DNA of 40,415 nucleotides from Dialister succinatiphilus YIT 11850 (GTDB taxonomy: Bacteria; Bacillota; Negativicutes; Veillonellales; Dialisteraceae): assembly GCF_000242435.1 (NCBI RefSeq), contig NZ_JH591189.1:241849-282263 (forward strand), in the 5' to 3' direction. Positions 6,913 to 16,275 of the stretch are shown piece by piece. The first letter of the stretch is position 1; each line of letters starts with the position of its first letter. Below the pieces are notes generated by a model. The model had not been told where the DNA came from. It saw nothing but the letters and a program-made list of their open reading frames with translations, and made no database searches. The position numbers were made by a program, and so were the translations under genes.

Positions 6913-9900
6913 ATGAGACATATTCGTAAGGTCCTGGTGGCCAACAGAGGCGAAATCGCCATCCGCGTATTCCGCGCCTGCAGCGAACTGGGAATCCGCA
7001 CAGTAGCCATTTATTCCAAAGAAGATATTCTGTCCCTGCACCGCAACCGGGCTGATGAAGCATACCTGGTAGGGGAAGGGGATAAACCGATTGATGCCTA
7101 TCTGGATATTGAAGATATTATCCGTATCTGCAAGGAACATGATGTGGATGCCATTCATCCGGGCTATGGCTTCCTGGCTGAAAATGCCAAGCTGGCCAAA
7201 AGGTGCGAAGAGGAAGGCATTATTTTCATCGGGCCGCGGGTAGAACATCTGATGATGTTCGGTGATAAGGTAAATTCCCGTATCCAGGCTGAAAAAGCAG
7301 ATATTCCCATGATCCCCGGCTCTAAGGGAGCGGTGAAGAGCTTTGAGGAAGTGAAGGAGTTTGCAGAAAAGAACGGCTTCCCCATTATGATCAAGGCTGT
7401 TAACGGCGGCGGCGGCCGCGGTATCCGCAACGTGGACCGCATGGAGGATCTGGAAGAGGCTTACAACCGGGCCAAGTCCGAAGCCAAAATGGCTTTCGGT
7501 GATGATGATGTATATGTAGAAAAATGCATTATGAACCCGAAGCATATCGAGGTACAGATTCTGGGTGATGAACAGGGCAATGTGGTTCATCTTTTCGAAA
7601 GAGACTGCTCTATCCAGCGCCGTCATCAGAAGGTCATCGAAATGGCACCGGCCTGGTCCCTGCCTGTGGAACTTCGCCAGAAGATCTGCAATGCGGCAGT
7701 GAAGCTCATGAAACATGTACACTATCTCAATGCAGGTACTGTGGAATTCCTGGTAGACCAGGATGAAAAGCATTTCTATTTCATCGAAGTCAATCCCCGA
7801 GTCCAGGTAGAACATACGGTAACGGAAATGATTACCGATGTGGATATCGTGAAGACCCAGATTCTGATTGCCGAAGGGTACTCCATCGACAGTCCGGAAA
7901 TCGCTATTGGCCAGCAGCAGGATATCTGGTACAAAGGCGTGGCTATCCAGTGCCGTATTACCACCGAGGATCCGCAGAATAATTTCATGCCTGATACAGG
8001 CAAAATCATTGCCTACCGCTCCGGCGGCGGCCCCGGTATCCGTCTGGATGCAGGCACTGCCTATGCAGGGGCTGTCATTACCCCTTACTATGATTCTCTT
8101 CTCGTTAAGGTTACAGCCCATGCCCTCCATCCGAAGGATACCATCCACAAAATGCTCCGCTGCCTGGATGAATTTCGGATTTCCGGCGTAAAGACCAACA
8201 TTTACTTCCTGCAGAATATGCTCCGTACCCGGGATTTCCAGGAAGGGAAATGCGATGTCAACTATATTGACCGGAACCCCTGGCTCCTGCAGGAGCCGGA
8301 CCTGATTTCCGACCGGGGCACCAAGCTTCTTTCCTACATCGGCGATATCACGGTGAACGGCTATGCCGGCGCCGGCCATAAGGAAAAACCGGACTTTGCT
8401 CCCCTTCCGGTGCTGGATGCTTCCAAGGAAGAAGCACCGAAGGGAACCAGACAGCTTCTGGATGAACTGGGACCGGAGAAGTTTGCCAAGTGGGTACTGG
8501 ATCGCAAGGAAGTCATGTTCATGGATACCACGTACCGTGATGCCCATCAGTCCCTGCTGGCTACCCGCGTGAGGACCCATGATATTATGAAGGCCATCCA
8601 TTATACGGCTGTCCATGTGCCTGAGCTTTTCTCCTTTGAAAACTGGGGCGGCGCTACCTTCGACGTGGCTTACCGTTTCCTGGATGAAAGCCCCTGGGAC
8701 AGACTCCGCCAGATGAGGAAGGCCGCACCGAATATTCTTTTCCAGATGCTGACCCGCGGCGCCAATACCGTAGGATATACCAACTATCCGGAAAATGTGG
8801 TCCGTCATTTCATCGACCAGGCTGCCGATAATGGCATTGATGTATTCCGTATCTTCGACTGCCTGAACCAGCTGAACCATATGACCGTATCCATTGATGA
8901 GGTACGGAAGAAGAATAAGATTGCAGAAGCCTGCTTCTGCTACACCGGCGACATTATGGACCCCAGCCGTCAGAAATACTCTCTGAAGTACTATACGGAC
9001 CTGGCAAAGGAAATGAAGAATGCCGGTGCCAACATTATCGCCATTAAGGATATGGCAGGCCTTCTGAAACCGGAAGCAGCCTATGCCCTGATTTCCGCTC
9101 TGAAGGATGCAGTGGATCTGCCTATCCACCTCCACAGCCATGAAGGCGGCGGCTGCACCCTCTACTCCTATGCTAAAGCCGTAGATGCAGGGGTAGATAT
9201 TGTGGATGTGGCTACCGGCGCTCTTTCCAACGGCACCAGCCAGCCTTCCATGACCGCCATGTACTATGCGCTGCAGAACCATCCCCGTCAGCCGAAGCTG
9301 GATATCGATGCGCTGGAAACCATCGACCGCTACTGGCAGGGCGTACGTCCCTACTATGCCGGCGTAGATTCCCGCATGGCCAGCCCGAACACCACCGTAT
9401 TCCAGCATGAAATGCCGGGAGGACAGTATTCCAACCTGCGCCAGCAGGCAACGGCCGTAGGCCTTGGGCAGGAGTGGCCGGAAGTATGCCGCATGTATGC
9501 CAAAGTGAATATGATGTTCGGCGATATCATCAAAGTCACCCCGTCTTCTAAAGTAGTAGGGGATATGACCCTCTTCATGGTACAGAACCATCTGACAGAA
9601 AAAGATATTTATGAAAAAGGGGAAACCCTGGACTTCCCGCAGTCCGTGGTCGATTTCTTCGATGGCAAACTGGGCATCCCCTACGGCGGTTTCCCGGAGA
9701 AGCTGCAGAAAATCATCCTTCGCGGACAGAAGCCGCATCTGGAAAGTCATCCTGCCGATGTGGACTTTGACAAAGTGAAGATGGAAATGAAGGAGAAACA
9801 TATTCCCACCAGGGAAGAAGATGTATCGTCCTACTGCATTTATCCGAAGGTATTCAGTGACTATATGGAACGGTACCATAAGTACGGTGACCTTTCCATT

Positions 9901-10341
9901 CTGGATACACCGACCTATTTCTTCGGCATGAAGCCGGGTGAAGAAATCCGGGTGAACATTGATGAAGGCAAGATGCTGCTTGTGAAACTGGACAATATTA
10001 CCAAACCTGACGGCGAAGGCAATCGGGAAATCCAGTTCGAGCTGAACGGCATGCCCCGGGAAATCAAGATTCATGACAAACATGTGGCAGAAAGTGCCGT
10101 CAGTGCCAGAAAAGCGGACAAGGATATTGCCGGTGAAGTGGGTGCTACCCTTTCCGGCTCCGTGGTGAAGCTTCTGGTAGACAAAGGCGCTTCTGTGAAG
10201 AAGGGCGAACCGGTCATCGTGACGGAAGCCATGAAGATGGAAACCACCATTACCGCTCCGGTGGACGGTATCGTTTCCGAAATTCATGTGAAGGCAGGAC
10301 AGAGAATCGAATCGGGAGACCTGCTCATGGTCATTGAATAA
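6913..10341 (+). CDS. pyc: Pyruvate carboxylase
   Basis: A biotin enzyme of 1142 aa, the full single-chain length for this family, that carboxylates pyruvate to oxaloacetate with ATP and bicarbonate. N-terminal biotin carboxylase domain (about 1-450): VANRGEIAIRVFRAC start, glycine-rich ATP loop KAVNGGGGRGIR and the EVNPRVQVEHTVTE signature. Central carboxyltransferase domain (about 510-800): MDTTYRDAHQSLLATR start and the HLHSHEGGG metal site. C-terminal carrier domain with biotinyl Lys1108 in EAMKMET. ATG 6913 follows AAAGGAGAGG. It has its own promoter and terminator, and supplies oxaloacetate from pyruvate. Confidence 0.98.
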   Translation: MRHIRKVLVANRGEIAIRVFRACSELGIRTVAIYSKEDILSLHRNRADEAYLVGEGDKPIDAYLDIEDIIRICKEHDVDAIHPGYGFLAENAKLAKRCEEEGIIFIGPRVEHLMMFGDKVNSRIQAEKADIPMIPGSKGAVKSFEEVKEFAEKNGFPIMIKAVNGGGGRGIRNVDRMEDLEEAYNRAKSEAKMAFGDDDVYVEKCIMNPKHIEVQILGDEQGNVVHLFERDCSIQRRHQKVIEMAPAWSLPVELRQKICNAAVKLMKHVHYLNAGTVEFLVDQDEKHFYFIEVNPRVQVEHTVTEMITDVDIVKTQILIAEGYSIDSPEIAIGQQQDIWYKGVAIQCRITTEDPQNNFMPDTGKIIAYRSGGGPGIRLDAGTAYAGAVITPYYDSLLVKVTAHALHPKDTIHKMLRCLDEFRISGVKTNIYFLQNMLRTRDFQEGKCDVNYIDRNPWLLQEPDLISDRGTKLLSYIGDITVNGYAGAGHKEKPDFAPLPVLDASKEEAPKGTRQLLDELGPEKFAKWVLDRKEVMFMDTTYRDAHQSLLATRVRTHDIMKAIHYTAVHVPELFSFENWGGATFDVAYRFLDESPWDRLRQMRKAAPNILFQMLTRGANTVGYTNYPENVVRHFIDQAADNGIDVFRIFDCLNQLNHMTVSIDEVRKKNKIAEACFCYTGDIMDPSRQKYSLKYYTDLAKEMKNAGANIIAIKDMAGLLKPEAAYALISALKDAVDLPIHLHSHEGGGCTLYSYAKAVDAGVDIVDVATGALSNGTSQPSMTAMYYALQNHPRQPKLDIDALETIDRYWQGVRPYYAGVDSRMASPNTTVFQHEMPGGQYSNLRQQATAVGLGQEWPEVCRMYAKVNMMFGDIIKVTPSSKVVGDMTLFMVQNHLTEKDIYEKGETLDFPQSVVDFFDGKLGIPYGGFPEKLQKIILRGQKPHLESHPADVDFDKVKMEMKEKHIPTREEDVSSYCIYPKVFSDYMERYHKYGDLSILDTPTYFFGMKPGEEIRVNIDEGKMLLVKLDNITKPDGEGNREIQFELNGMPREIKIHDKHVAESAVSARKADKDIAGEVGATLSGSVVKLLVDKGASVKKGEPVIVTEAMKMETTITAPVDGIVSEIHVKAGQRIESGDLLMVIE

Positions 10342-10354
10342 CTGATTTTTCTGA

Positions 10355-10392
10355 TAAAAAGCCCTGGCTCATAATGAGTACAGGGCTTTTTC
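10355..10392 (+). terminator. Intrinsic terminator of pyc
   Basis: AAAAAGCCCTG and CAGGGCTTTTT pair around a 14-nt loop, ending in a T run, 14 bp after the pyc stop. Confidence 0.85.
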
Positions 10393-10470
10393 AGATATTT
10401 GCCGCATGCAGAAATCATAAGGCGGCATAGCATGAACTAAATGGTGTACCTTTTAATCATATATGGTTTT

Positions 10471-10504
10471 CGCACTTGCCATGGCAGGTGCGGCAGGGTA
10501 TACT
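10471..10504 (+). promoter_or_regulatory. sstT promoter overlapped by a 22-bp palindrome
   Basis: TTGCCA (10476-10481), a 17-bp spacer and TATACT (10499-10504) form a good sigma-A promoter. The -35 lies inside a near-perfect dyad at 10471-10492 (arms CGCACTTGCCA and TGGCAGGTGCG, one mismatched pair). This suggests a repressor site. The rest of 10393-10649 shows no gene; the leader to GTG 10650 is about 140 nt. Confidence 0.55.
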
Positions 10505-10649
10505 ATTTAGAATACATGGGGAATAAACTGGGAGTATGGAAATCACGGTTTGACTCAGGTTTTATTTAGGAGTGGAATCTGAGGTGTTTCGACCGGTGTT
10601 TCCAAATGGGAGTAAATGGGATTTTATTTCATTGGAGGAGGAGTTTATC

Positions 10650-11909
10650 GTGTTAAGCCAGATTAAGAGCATCCTTGGCAAGGTGTCTCTCATCAAGCAG
10701 ATAGCCGTAGGTCTTGTGATTGGTATCTGCATTGCCGTCTTTTTCCCGCCGGCTATTCCGGTGGTCAAGATTTTTGGTGACCTTTTTGTTAAAGCCCTGA
10801 AAGGTGTAGCGCCGATCCTGGTATTCTTCCTGGTCATGAATGCCATGGCCCAGAGGAAGGAAGGCTCCAGCGGCAGCATGAAGCCTATTATTGAACTGTA
10901 TGTGATTGGTACGTTCCTGGCTTCCCTGGTGGGCGTAACCATGTCTTTCCTGTTTCCTACGTTCCTGTCTCTCCAGGTGGCACCGGATACGAAACTGGCA
11001 CCGCCAAGCGGCATTGTGCAGGTTCTTCACAACCTGATCTTAAGCATTGTAGATAACCCGGTAGCAGCCCTGATGAACGCCAACTACATCGGTATCCTGG
11101 GCTGGGCTATTATCCTGGGCATTGCGCTGAAGACCTGTGCCGGAGACACCACCAAGGCCTGCCTCAATGATATTGCCGCCGGTATTACCAAGGTAGTCAC
11201 CTGGGTCATCCATTTCGCACCTCTTGGTATTATGGGTCTGGTAGCTGATTCCGTAGGTACCGCAGGTCTGGGTGCTCTTCTGGGCTATGTACAGCTGCTG
11301 GGCGTCCTCATCGGCTCCTACTTCCTGGTAGCCCTGGTGATGAATCCCCTTATCGTATTTGCCAAAGTACGCAGGAACCCCTATCCCCTGGTATGGACCA
11401 CCATCCGTGAAAGCGGTGTCTATGCTTTCTTCACCAGAAGCTCTGCTGCCAACATTCCGGTGAACCTGTCCCTCTGCAAGAGACTGGGACTGAATCCGGA
11501 TACCTTCACCATTTCCATCCCGCTGGGTGCCACCATCAACATGGCCGGCGCATCCATTACCATTTCCGTGCTGGCTCTGGCTGCTGCCCATACCCTGGGT
11601 ATTGAAGTAGATATGGCTACGGCCCTTCTGCTCTGCATCGTTTCTACCGTTGGTGCCTGCGGTGCATCCGGCGTAGCCGGCGGCTCCCTGCTCCTCATTC
11701 CGGTTGCCTGCGCATCCTTCGGCATCGGCAATGATATTTCCATGCAGGTGGTAGGTGTAGGTTTCATTATCTCCGTACTGGAAGATGCCTGCGAAACCGC
11801 CCTCAACAGTTCCAGCGACGTGCTCTTCACTGCCACTGCAGAATTTGCAGAACGCAGAAAGAATGGTACCCTGAAAGCATCTGACATGGTTCCAAAGGAC
11901 GAACATTGA
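10650..11909 (+). CDS. sstT: Serine/threonine:sodium symporter SstT
   Basis: A membrane transporter of 419 aa in the dicarboxylate/amino acid:cation symporter family, which imports serine and threonine with Na+. It is mostly hydrophobic with about eight to nine helices. Two re-entrant-loop signatures are visible: a serine-rich [13 protein letters not shown] motif and the [13 protein letters not shown] motif that binds substrate and sodium. Both read as in E. coli SstT (414 aa). GTG 10650 is preferred because TGGAGGAGGAG sits 7-10 bp upstream; the in-frame start at 10572 would add 26 residues ahead of the first helix. It is monocistronic. Confidence 0.93.
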   Translation: MLSQIKSILGKVSLIKQIAVGLVIGICIAVFFPPAIPVVKIFGDLFVKALKGVAPILVFFLVMNAMAQRKEGSSGSMKPIIELYVIGTFLASLVGVTMSFLFPTFLSLQVAPDTKLAPPSGIVQVLHNLILSIVDNPVAALMNANYIGILGWAIILGIALKTCAGDTTKACLNDIAAGITKVVTWVIHFAPLGIMGLVADSVGTAGLGALLGYVQLLGVLIGSYFLVALVMNPLIVFAKVRRNPYPLVWTTIRESGVYAFFTRSSAANIPVNLSLCKRLGLNPDTFTISIPLGATINMAGASITISVLALAAAHTLGIEVDMATALLLCIVSTVGACGASGVAGGSLLLIPVACASFGIGNDISMQVVGVGFIISVLEDACETALNSSSDVLFTATAEFAERRKNGTLKASDMVPKDEH

Positions 11910-11919
11910 TTGATCCATA

Positions 11920-11964
11920 AAAAAGCTGTGAAAAAATGTAAATCATTTTTTCACAGCTTTTTTT
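11920..11964 (+). terminator. Intrinsic terminator of sstT
   Basis: AAAAAGCTGTGAAAAAATG pairs with CATTTTTTCACAGCTTTTT, followed by more T. It belongs to the same hairpin family as 3764, 6028 and 35313, with outer base pairs changed. Confidence 0.85.
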
Positions 11965-11975
11965 ATCCACTGCAA

Positions 11976-12076
11976 AAACTCCTGAATCATTTTCTGCCCT
12001 TTTCCGGCAGGACTTCTTCCTTCTTCCGGCAGCGGGACGGAAGAAAGGGAAATGGCAGGTTTTGATTCAGGAGTTT
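11976..12076. repeat. Long imperfect hairpin in the sstT-lpxI gap
   Basis: AAACTCCTGAATCA (11976-11989) is exactly complementary to TGATTCAGGAGTTT (12063-12076). The arms continue with partial pairing (TCTGCC with GGCAG, CTTCTTCC with GGAAGAAA). As RNA it would be a stem-loop of about 100 nt. No function is recognised. Confidence 0.6.
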
Positions 12077-12403
12077 CTGTATTCAGTACCTTGAGAGTTC
12101 CGATTCATATGAGGAAGTTTTCCCCTTTCCTTCACCTGTCCCTTACAGGGTGTGTGCACAACAGGCAGGGAGAGGGGAGACCCTTCCGGGCCCTTTCGGC
12201 TCTCCATTCCTATAGTCAGTAAAGGGACATGGATTTCTCCTTTGGGAAATGGGCTTGCCATTCCCTGATAAATATCATAAAATAGACAGGATTCTATATA
12301 CATATTTCCTTCTGCCTGTTTTATCATCGTATTTTTACAGCTTCCATAGTGCACGGTTTCTCTGGAAATGATAAAATAAAAAGAGTTGACGCAGGAGGTT
12401 TTT
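12077..12403. other. Gap before lpxI, no gene seen
   Basis: No frame here has a believable start and composition. No canonical -35/-10 pair was found, although the envelope operon should begin transcription in or near this stretch. A strong ribosome site, GCAGGAGG, lies at 12391-12398. Confidence 0.45.
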
Positions 12404-13228
12404 ATGGAAACAATCGGTCTCTTGGCAGGTATCGGCACCCTTCCCGTGGAATTTACGGAGGCGGTGAAATCCCAGGGTTATCGGGTGGTATGCATTGCGG
12501 TGATTCCGGGCATTGATCCCCGTCTCAAAGATTTGGCAGACGCCTATTATGAAATCAGCGCATTCAAGCTGAATAAGGTGATTAAGACCCTGGTGAACGA
12601 AGGGGTGAAGGAAGTCACCATGATTGGCAAGGTGACGAAGGAGTGGCTTTTTAAAAACCATCCTTTCCCTGATCTTCGGGCCATCAAAGTATTGAACCGT
12701 TTAAGAAAAATGAATTTCAAGGACGACACAGTGACCCTGGCCATTGTGGAGGAACTGGCAAAGGACGGCATTTCCGTTCTTGACCAGACGAAGTATTTAA
12801 AGCCTCTTATGCCGGGGCCCCAGGTGTTTACGAAAAAGAAACCCACTGAGGCACAGATGGCTGATGTGGCTTTCGGCTTCAAGGCAGCCAAGGCCATCGG
12901 CGCCATGGATCTGGGACAGACAGTGGTGGTGAAAAACCAGGCTGTCATGGCAGTGGAAGCTATCGAAGGCACCGATGCCTGCATCCGCCGGGGCGGAAGT
13001 CTGGCCAGAGGCGGCGCGGTGGTGGTAAAGACGGCAAAGCCTTCCCAGGATACCCGGTTTGACATGCCTGCCGTGGGACTGACCACCCTTCATTCCATGG
13101 AAGAATCAGACTGCGCCGTACTGGCTATCGAGGCCTGGCACACCCTTTTTGCAGAAAAGGAAGCGGTCCTTGCAGAAGCGGACCGGAAGGGAATCGTGAT
13201 TCTTGCGGTAGAACAGGATAAGATATGA
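12404..13228 (+). CDS. lpxI: UDP-2,3-diacylglucosamine diphosphatase LpxI
   Basis: Hydrolyses UDP-2,3-diacylglucosamine to lipid X and UMP, the fourth step of lipid A synthesis, at the inner face of the cytoplasmic membrane. At 274 aa it has the DUF1009 layout: N-terminal GLLAGIGTLPVEF, middle VTMIGKVTKEWLF, and a C-terminal catalytic part with GQTVVVKNQAVMAVEAIEGTDACIRRGG. It is unrelated to the LpxH metallophosphoesterase. The ATG at 12404 follows GCAGGAGG; an upstream in-frame start at 12386 has none. It opens the envelope cluster and overlaps lpxB by ATGA. The usual earlier neighbours lpxC, fabZ and lpxA are not upstream here. Confidence 0.93.
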   Translation: METIGLLAGIGTLPVEFTEAVKSQGYRVVCIAVIPGIDPRLKDLADAYYEISAFKLNKVIKTLVNEGVKEVTMIGKVTKEWLFKNHPFPDLRAIKVLNRLRKMNFKDDTVTLAIVEELAKDGISVLDQTKYLKPLMPGPQVFTKKKPTEAQMADVAFGFKAAKAIGAMDLGQTVVVKNQAVMAVEAIEGTDACIRRGGSLARGGAVVVKTAKPSQDTRFDMPAVGLTTLHSMEESDCAVLAIEAWHTLFAEKEAVLAEADRKGIVILAVEQDKI

Positions 13229-14364
13229 AAATAATGATGTCTGCCGGAGAGGCTTCCGGCGATATGCATGCTGCTGCTGTGGCGGCAGAGCTGAAACGGA
13301 TCATGCCGGAAGCGGACATATTCGGCATGGGCGGCGCCGACATGAGAAAGAGCGGTGTCCGTATTATATATGATATAGAAAATCTGGGCATTATCGGCGT
13401 GGTGGAAGTGATCCGCCATATCCCCTTCTTCTTCCGTCTCCGTGCTTTTCTGAAGAAAGCCATGGTGGAAGAGAAGCCGGATGTGCTGGTGTGCGTGGAC
13501 TATCCGGGATTCAACATGAAACTGGCCCATGTGGCAAAGGAGCTGGGAATCCCGGTGATTTACTACATTGCGCCCACCATCTGGGCCTGGAATAAGGGCA
13601 GGGCCAAAAACATTGTGCGGGATGTGGAGCAGGTGGCTTCCATATTTCCTTTTGAGGCAGAGGCCTATCGGAAAGCAGGGGCCCGCGTCACTTTTGTGGG
13701 CCATCCCCTGGCGGATACGGTGAAGCCCTCCATGTCCTTCGACGAGGCCATGAAATATTTCCATGGAGATCCCTCCAGGAAGCGAGTGCTCCTCATGCCG
13801 GGCAGCCGGAAAAATGAGGTAGCCGGCCTTCTTCCCATGATGCTGGAGGCGGCGAAAAGGCTGGAGGAAAAGGAAAGGTGCCAGTTTTTTATTCCCCGGG
13901 CCTCCACCATTCCCAAAGACATGCTTTTGGGAATCATAGGAAACACCTCCCTTTCCATTGAAATCACCGAGGGTCATCAATATGATCTCATGCATATCTG
14001 CACCGTCTGCGTGGCATCCTCCGGCACAGCCACTCTGGAAACGGCTCTTATGGAGCTTCCTACGGTGCTGGTATACAGACTGGCGCCGATTACCTGGTTT
14101 TTGGCCAATCTTCTGGTTCATGTAAAATATGCAGGCCTTCCCAACCTTCTCCTGAACCGGGAGGTGACGCCGGAGCTTCTCCAGGACAGGGCCAATGCGG
14201 AAAACATCGTATCCATCCTCCTTCCCTGGCTGGAAGATGAAAAGAAAAGGGAAGAGAATGTGGAAGAAATCCGGGAAGTGCGGAAAGCCCTTGGATCCGG
14301 CGGAGCTGTCCATCGGGTGGCCGAGCTTATTATAAAGACTGCAGGAGCGGTTCATGGCAAATAA
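13225..14364 (+). CDS. lpxB: Lipid-A-disaccharide synthase
   Basis: A GT19 glycosyltransferase of 379 aa that joins lipid X to UDP-2,3-diacylglucosamine to give the tetraacyl disaccharide-1-phosphate. N-terminal SAGEASGDMHAA is the family signature. YIAPTIWAWNKGRAK, FVGHPLAD and LMPGSRKNEV follow in family order, and ASSGTATLETALMELPTVLVYR marks the nucleotide-sugar site. It is peripheral to the membrane. It starts within the lpxI stop (ATGA) and its 3' end overlaps msbA by 11 bp. Confidence 0.97.
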   Translation: MKIMMSAGEASGDMHAAAVAAELKRIMPEADIFGMGGADMRKSGVRIIYDIENLGIIGVVEVIRHIPFFFRLRAFLKKAMVEEKPDVLVCVDYPGFNMKLAHVAKELGIPVIYYIAPTIWAWNKGRAKNIVRDVEQVASIFPFEAEAYRKAGARVTFVGHPLADTVKPSMSFDEAMKYFHGDPSRKRVLLMPGSRKNEVAGLLPMMLEAAKRLEEKERCQFFIPRASTIPKDMLLGIIGNTSLSIEITEGHQYDLMHICTVCVASSGTATLETALMELPTVLVYRLAPITWFLANLLVHVKYAGLPNLLLNREVTPELLQDRANAENIVSILLPWLEDEKKREENVEEIREVRKALGSGGAVHRVAELIIKTAGAVHGK

Positions 14365-16138
14365 ACGAAGCAAATTAAACAGTTATAAAAGGCTTCTCAA
14401 ATTTCTGAAGCCCTATATCAAGCTGCTGATTATATCCATCATCTGTATGGTGGCTGTATCGGCATCCAATCTTTATGTTCCCTGGATTATCAAGGACGTC
14501 ATCGATAAGGTATTGGAAGACAAAGACCTCACCATGCTTTATCTGATTATTATTTCCATTATTGTAGTGTTCTTCATCCGCGGCTCCACCACCTTTGCCC
14601 ACCGCTACCTCATGGGGTACATCGGGCAGTCGGTGATCCGGGATTTACGAAACAAGCTCTACGAGCACCTGCAGAAGCTGCCCATTGCCTACTTTGATAA
14701 AAGGCGTACCGGTGAAATCATGAGTAACCTCACCAACGACATTGGCGCCCTGCAGACGGCCATGACCACCGATTTCATCATGCTGGTACAGGAAGGAGCC
14801 ATTTTCATCGGTTCCTTTGCCGCCATGATTTACCTCCAGTGGAAGCTCACCATTCTCTGCCTTATCATCGTGCCACTGGTGTCGGTGACCATCAAATTCT
14901 TCGGCAGGAAACTCCATTCCTCCGGCCGGAGCGTGCAGGAAAGACTGGCTGATGTGACGGCCATGCTGCAGGAAACCATTTCCGGCGTCCGCATCATCCG
15001 AAGCTTCAACCGCTGCGACTATGAAACGAAACGGTTCAGACAGGTGAATCAGAACAATTTCAAGGCCACTGTGAAATCTATTCGCCAGCAGAGCCAGCTT
15101 ACGCCGGTGGTGGAATTCCTGGCTGCCCTGGCCATTACTGTAATTATCTGGTACGGCGGCGTGTCTGTCATTGACGGCATTATGACGGCCGGCGAGCTGA
15201 TAGCCTTCCTGATTTATGCCATCAATCTGGCAAACCCCATCAAGCGTATTGCCGACAGCTATGGCAATATCCAGAAGTCTCTGGCAGCAGCGGACAGGGT
15301 CTTTGCCATTCTTGATGAAAAGGAAGAAGACCAGAACCATGAAGATGAAAAGCCGCTGGTGGTGAAGGAAGGCCTGGTGGAGGCAAAGCATGTACAGTTT
15401 GCCTATGAAAAAGGCCATCCGGTTCTCACGGATTTGAATTTCAAGGCCAACCCCGGTGAAACCATTGCCATTGTAGGTCCCTCGGGGGCCGGCAAATCTA
15501 CCATTGCCAACCTGCTTCCAAGGTTCTATGAAATCACCGGCGGTGAAATCGATATTGACGGCATGGATATCCGCAAAGCGGAGCTGGGGTCCCTGCGCGA
15601 CCAGATCGGCCTGGTGCCCCAGGATACTCTTCTTTTCAATACGTCCATCAAGGACAATGTGCTCTATGGCCGTCTGGATGCCACCGATGAAGAAGTATGG
15701 GCGGCTGTCCGCTCTGCCAACGCGGAGAAATTTATCAGAGAACTGCCTGACGGCATTGATACCAGGGTGGGGGATCGGGGACTGATCCTCTCCGGCGGCC
15801 AGCGCCAGCGTATCGCCATTGCCCGGGCCATCCTGAAAAATCCAAAAATCCTTATCCTCGATGAAGCGACTTCCGCTCTGGATACGGAAAGTGAAAAAGT
15901 GGTGCAGGATGCTCTGGATAAACTGATGGTAGGCCGTACGGCTTTCGTCATCGCCCACCGGCTTTCCACCATTAAGAATGCAGACCAGATTCTGGTGCTG
16001 AATGACGGCGTCATTGCCGAACGGGGCACCCATGACGAACTGATGGCAAAGGGCGGTCTCTACTACGACCTCTACACCATGAGTGCCAAAGTGACAGAAG
16101 CAGAGGATTCGGTGGAAGACAAAAAGAAAGAGGGATAG
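14354..16138 (+). CDS. msbA: Lipid A flippase, MsbA-type ABC exporter
   Basis: A half-transporter of 594 aa that works as a homodimer and flips core-lipid A across the inner membrane. About six N-terminal helices (residues 20-310) are followed by a nucleotide-binding domain: Walker A GPSGAGKS near 374, Q-loop LVPQDT, signature LSGGQRQRIAIARAIL near 478, and Walker B ILILDEATSALD near 500 with the H-loop VIAHRLST. Generic multidrug exporters share this architecture. The position between lpxB and waaA supports the lipid A role. The last residues are charged (VEDKKKEG). Confidence 0.9.
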   Translation: MANKRSKLNSYKRLLKFLKPYIKLLIISIICMVAVSASNLYVPWIIKDVIDKVLEDKDLTMLYLIIISIIVVFFIRGSTTFAHRYLMGYIGQSVIRDLRNKLYEHLQKLPIAYFDKRRTGEIMSNLTNDIGALQTAMTTDFIMLVQEGAIFIGSFAAMIYLQWKLTILCLIIVPLVSVTIKFFGRKLHSSGRSVQERLADVTAMLQETISGVRIIRSFNRCDYETKRFRQVNQNNFKATVKSIRQQSQLTPVVEFLAALAITVIIWYGGVSVIDGIMTAGELIAFLIYAINLANPIKRIADSYGNIQKSLAAADRVFAILDEKEEDQNHEDEKPLVVKEGLVEAKHVQFAYEKGHPVLTDLNFKANPGETIAIVGPSGAGKSTIANLLPRFYEITGGEIDIDGMDIRKAELGSLRDQIGLVPQDTLLFNTSIKDNVLYGRLDATDEEVWAAVRSANAEKFIRELPDGIDTRVGDRGLILSGGQRQRIAIARAILKNPKILILDEATSALDTESEKVVQDALDKLMVGRTAFVIAHRLSTIKNADQILVLNDGVIAERGTHDELMAKGGLYYDLYTMSAKVTEAEDSVEDKKKEG

Positions 16139-16150
16139 TGAGCTGGTGAG
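16136..16150 (+). repeat. 15-bp repeat at the msbA stop
   Basis: TAGTGAGCTGGTGAG begins within the msbA stop codon and recurs exactly at 20274-20288 just after kdsA. Here it is followed by CCAG, making a small CTGG-TGAG-CCAG hairpin before a TTTTTT run at 16163-16168. Confidence 0.6.
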
Positions 16151-16275
16151 CCAGTTTCCCGGTTTTTTCAAGACATTGGCAGCTGGACATAAGAAACAAG
16201 AACTACCCTCAGCCCTCAAATCTCAAATCCCAAATCTCTTCTCCCCCTGATTGTTCCGACAAAGGAGATATCCCA

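Noticed and set aside
6799-10287. 1162-residue minus-strand frame opposite pyc
   Set aside because: Antisense shadow of pyruvate carboxylase; the plus strand has every domain of the enzyme.
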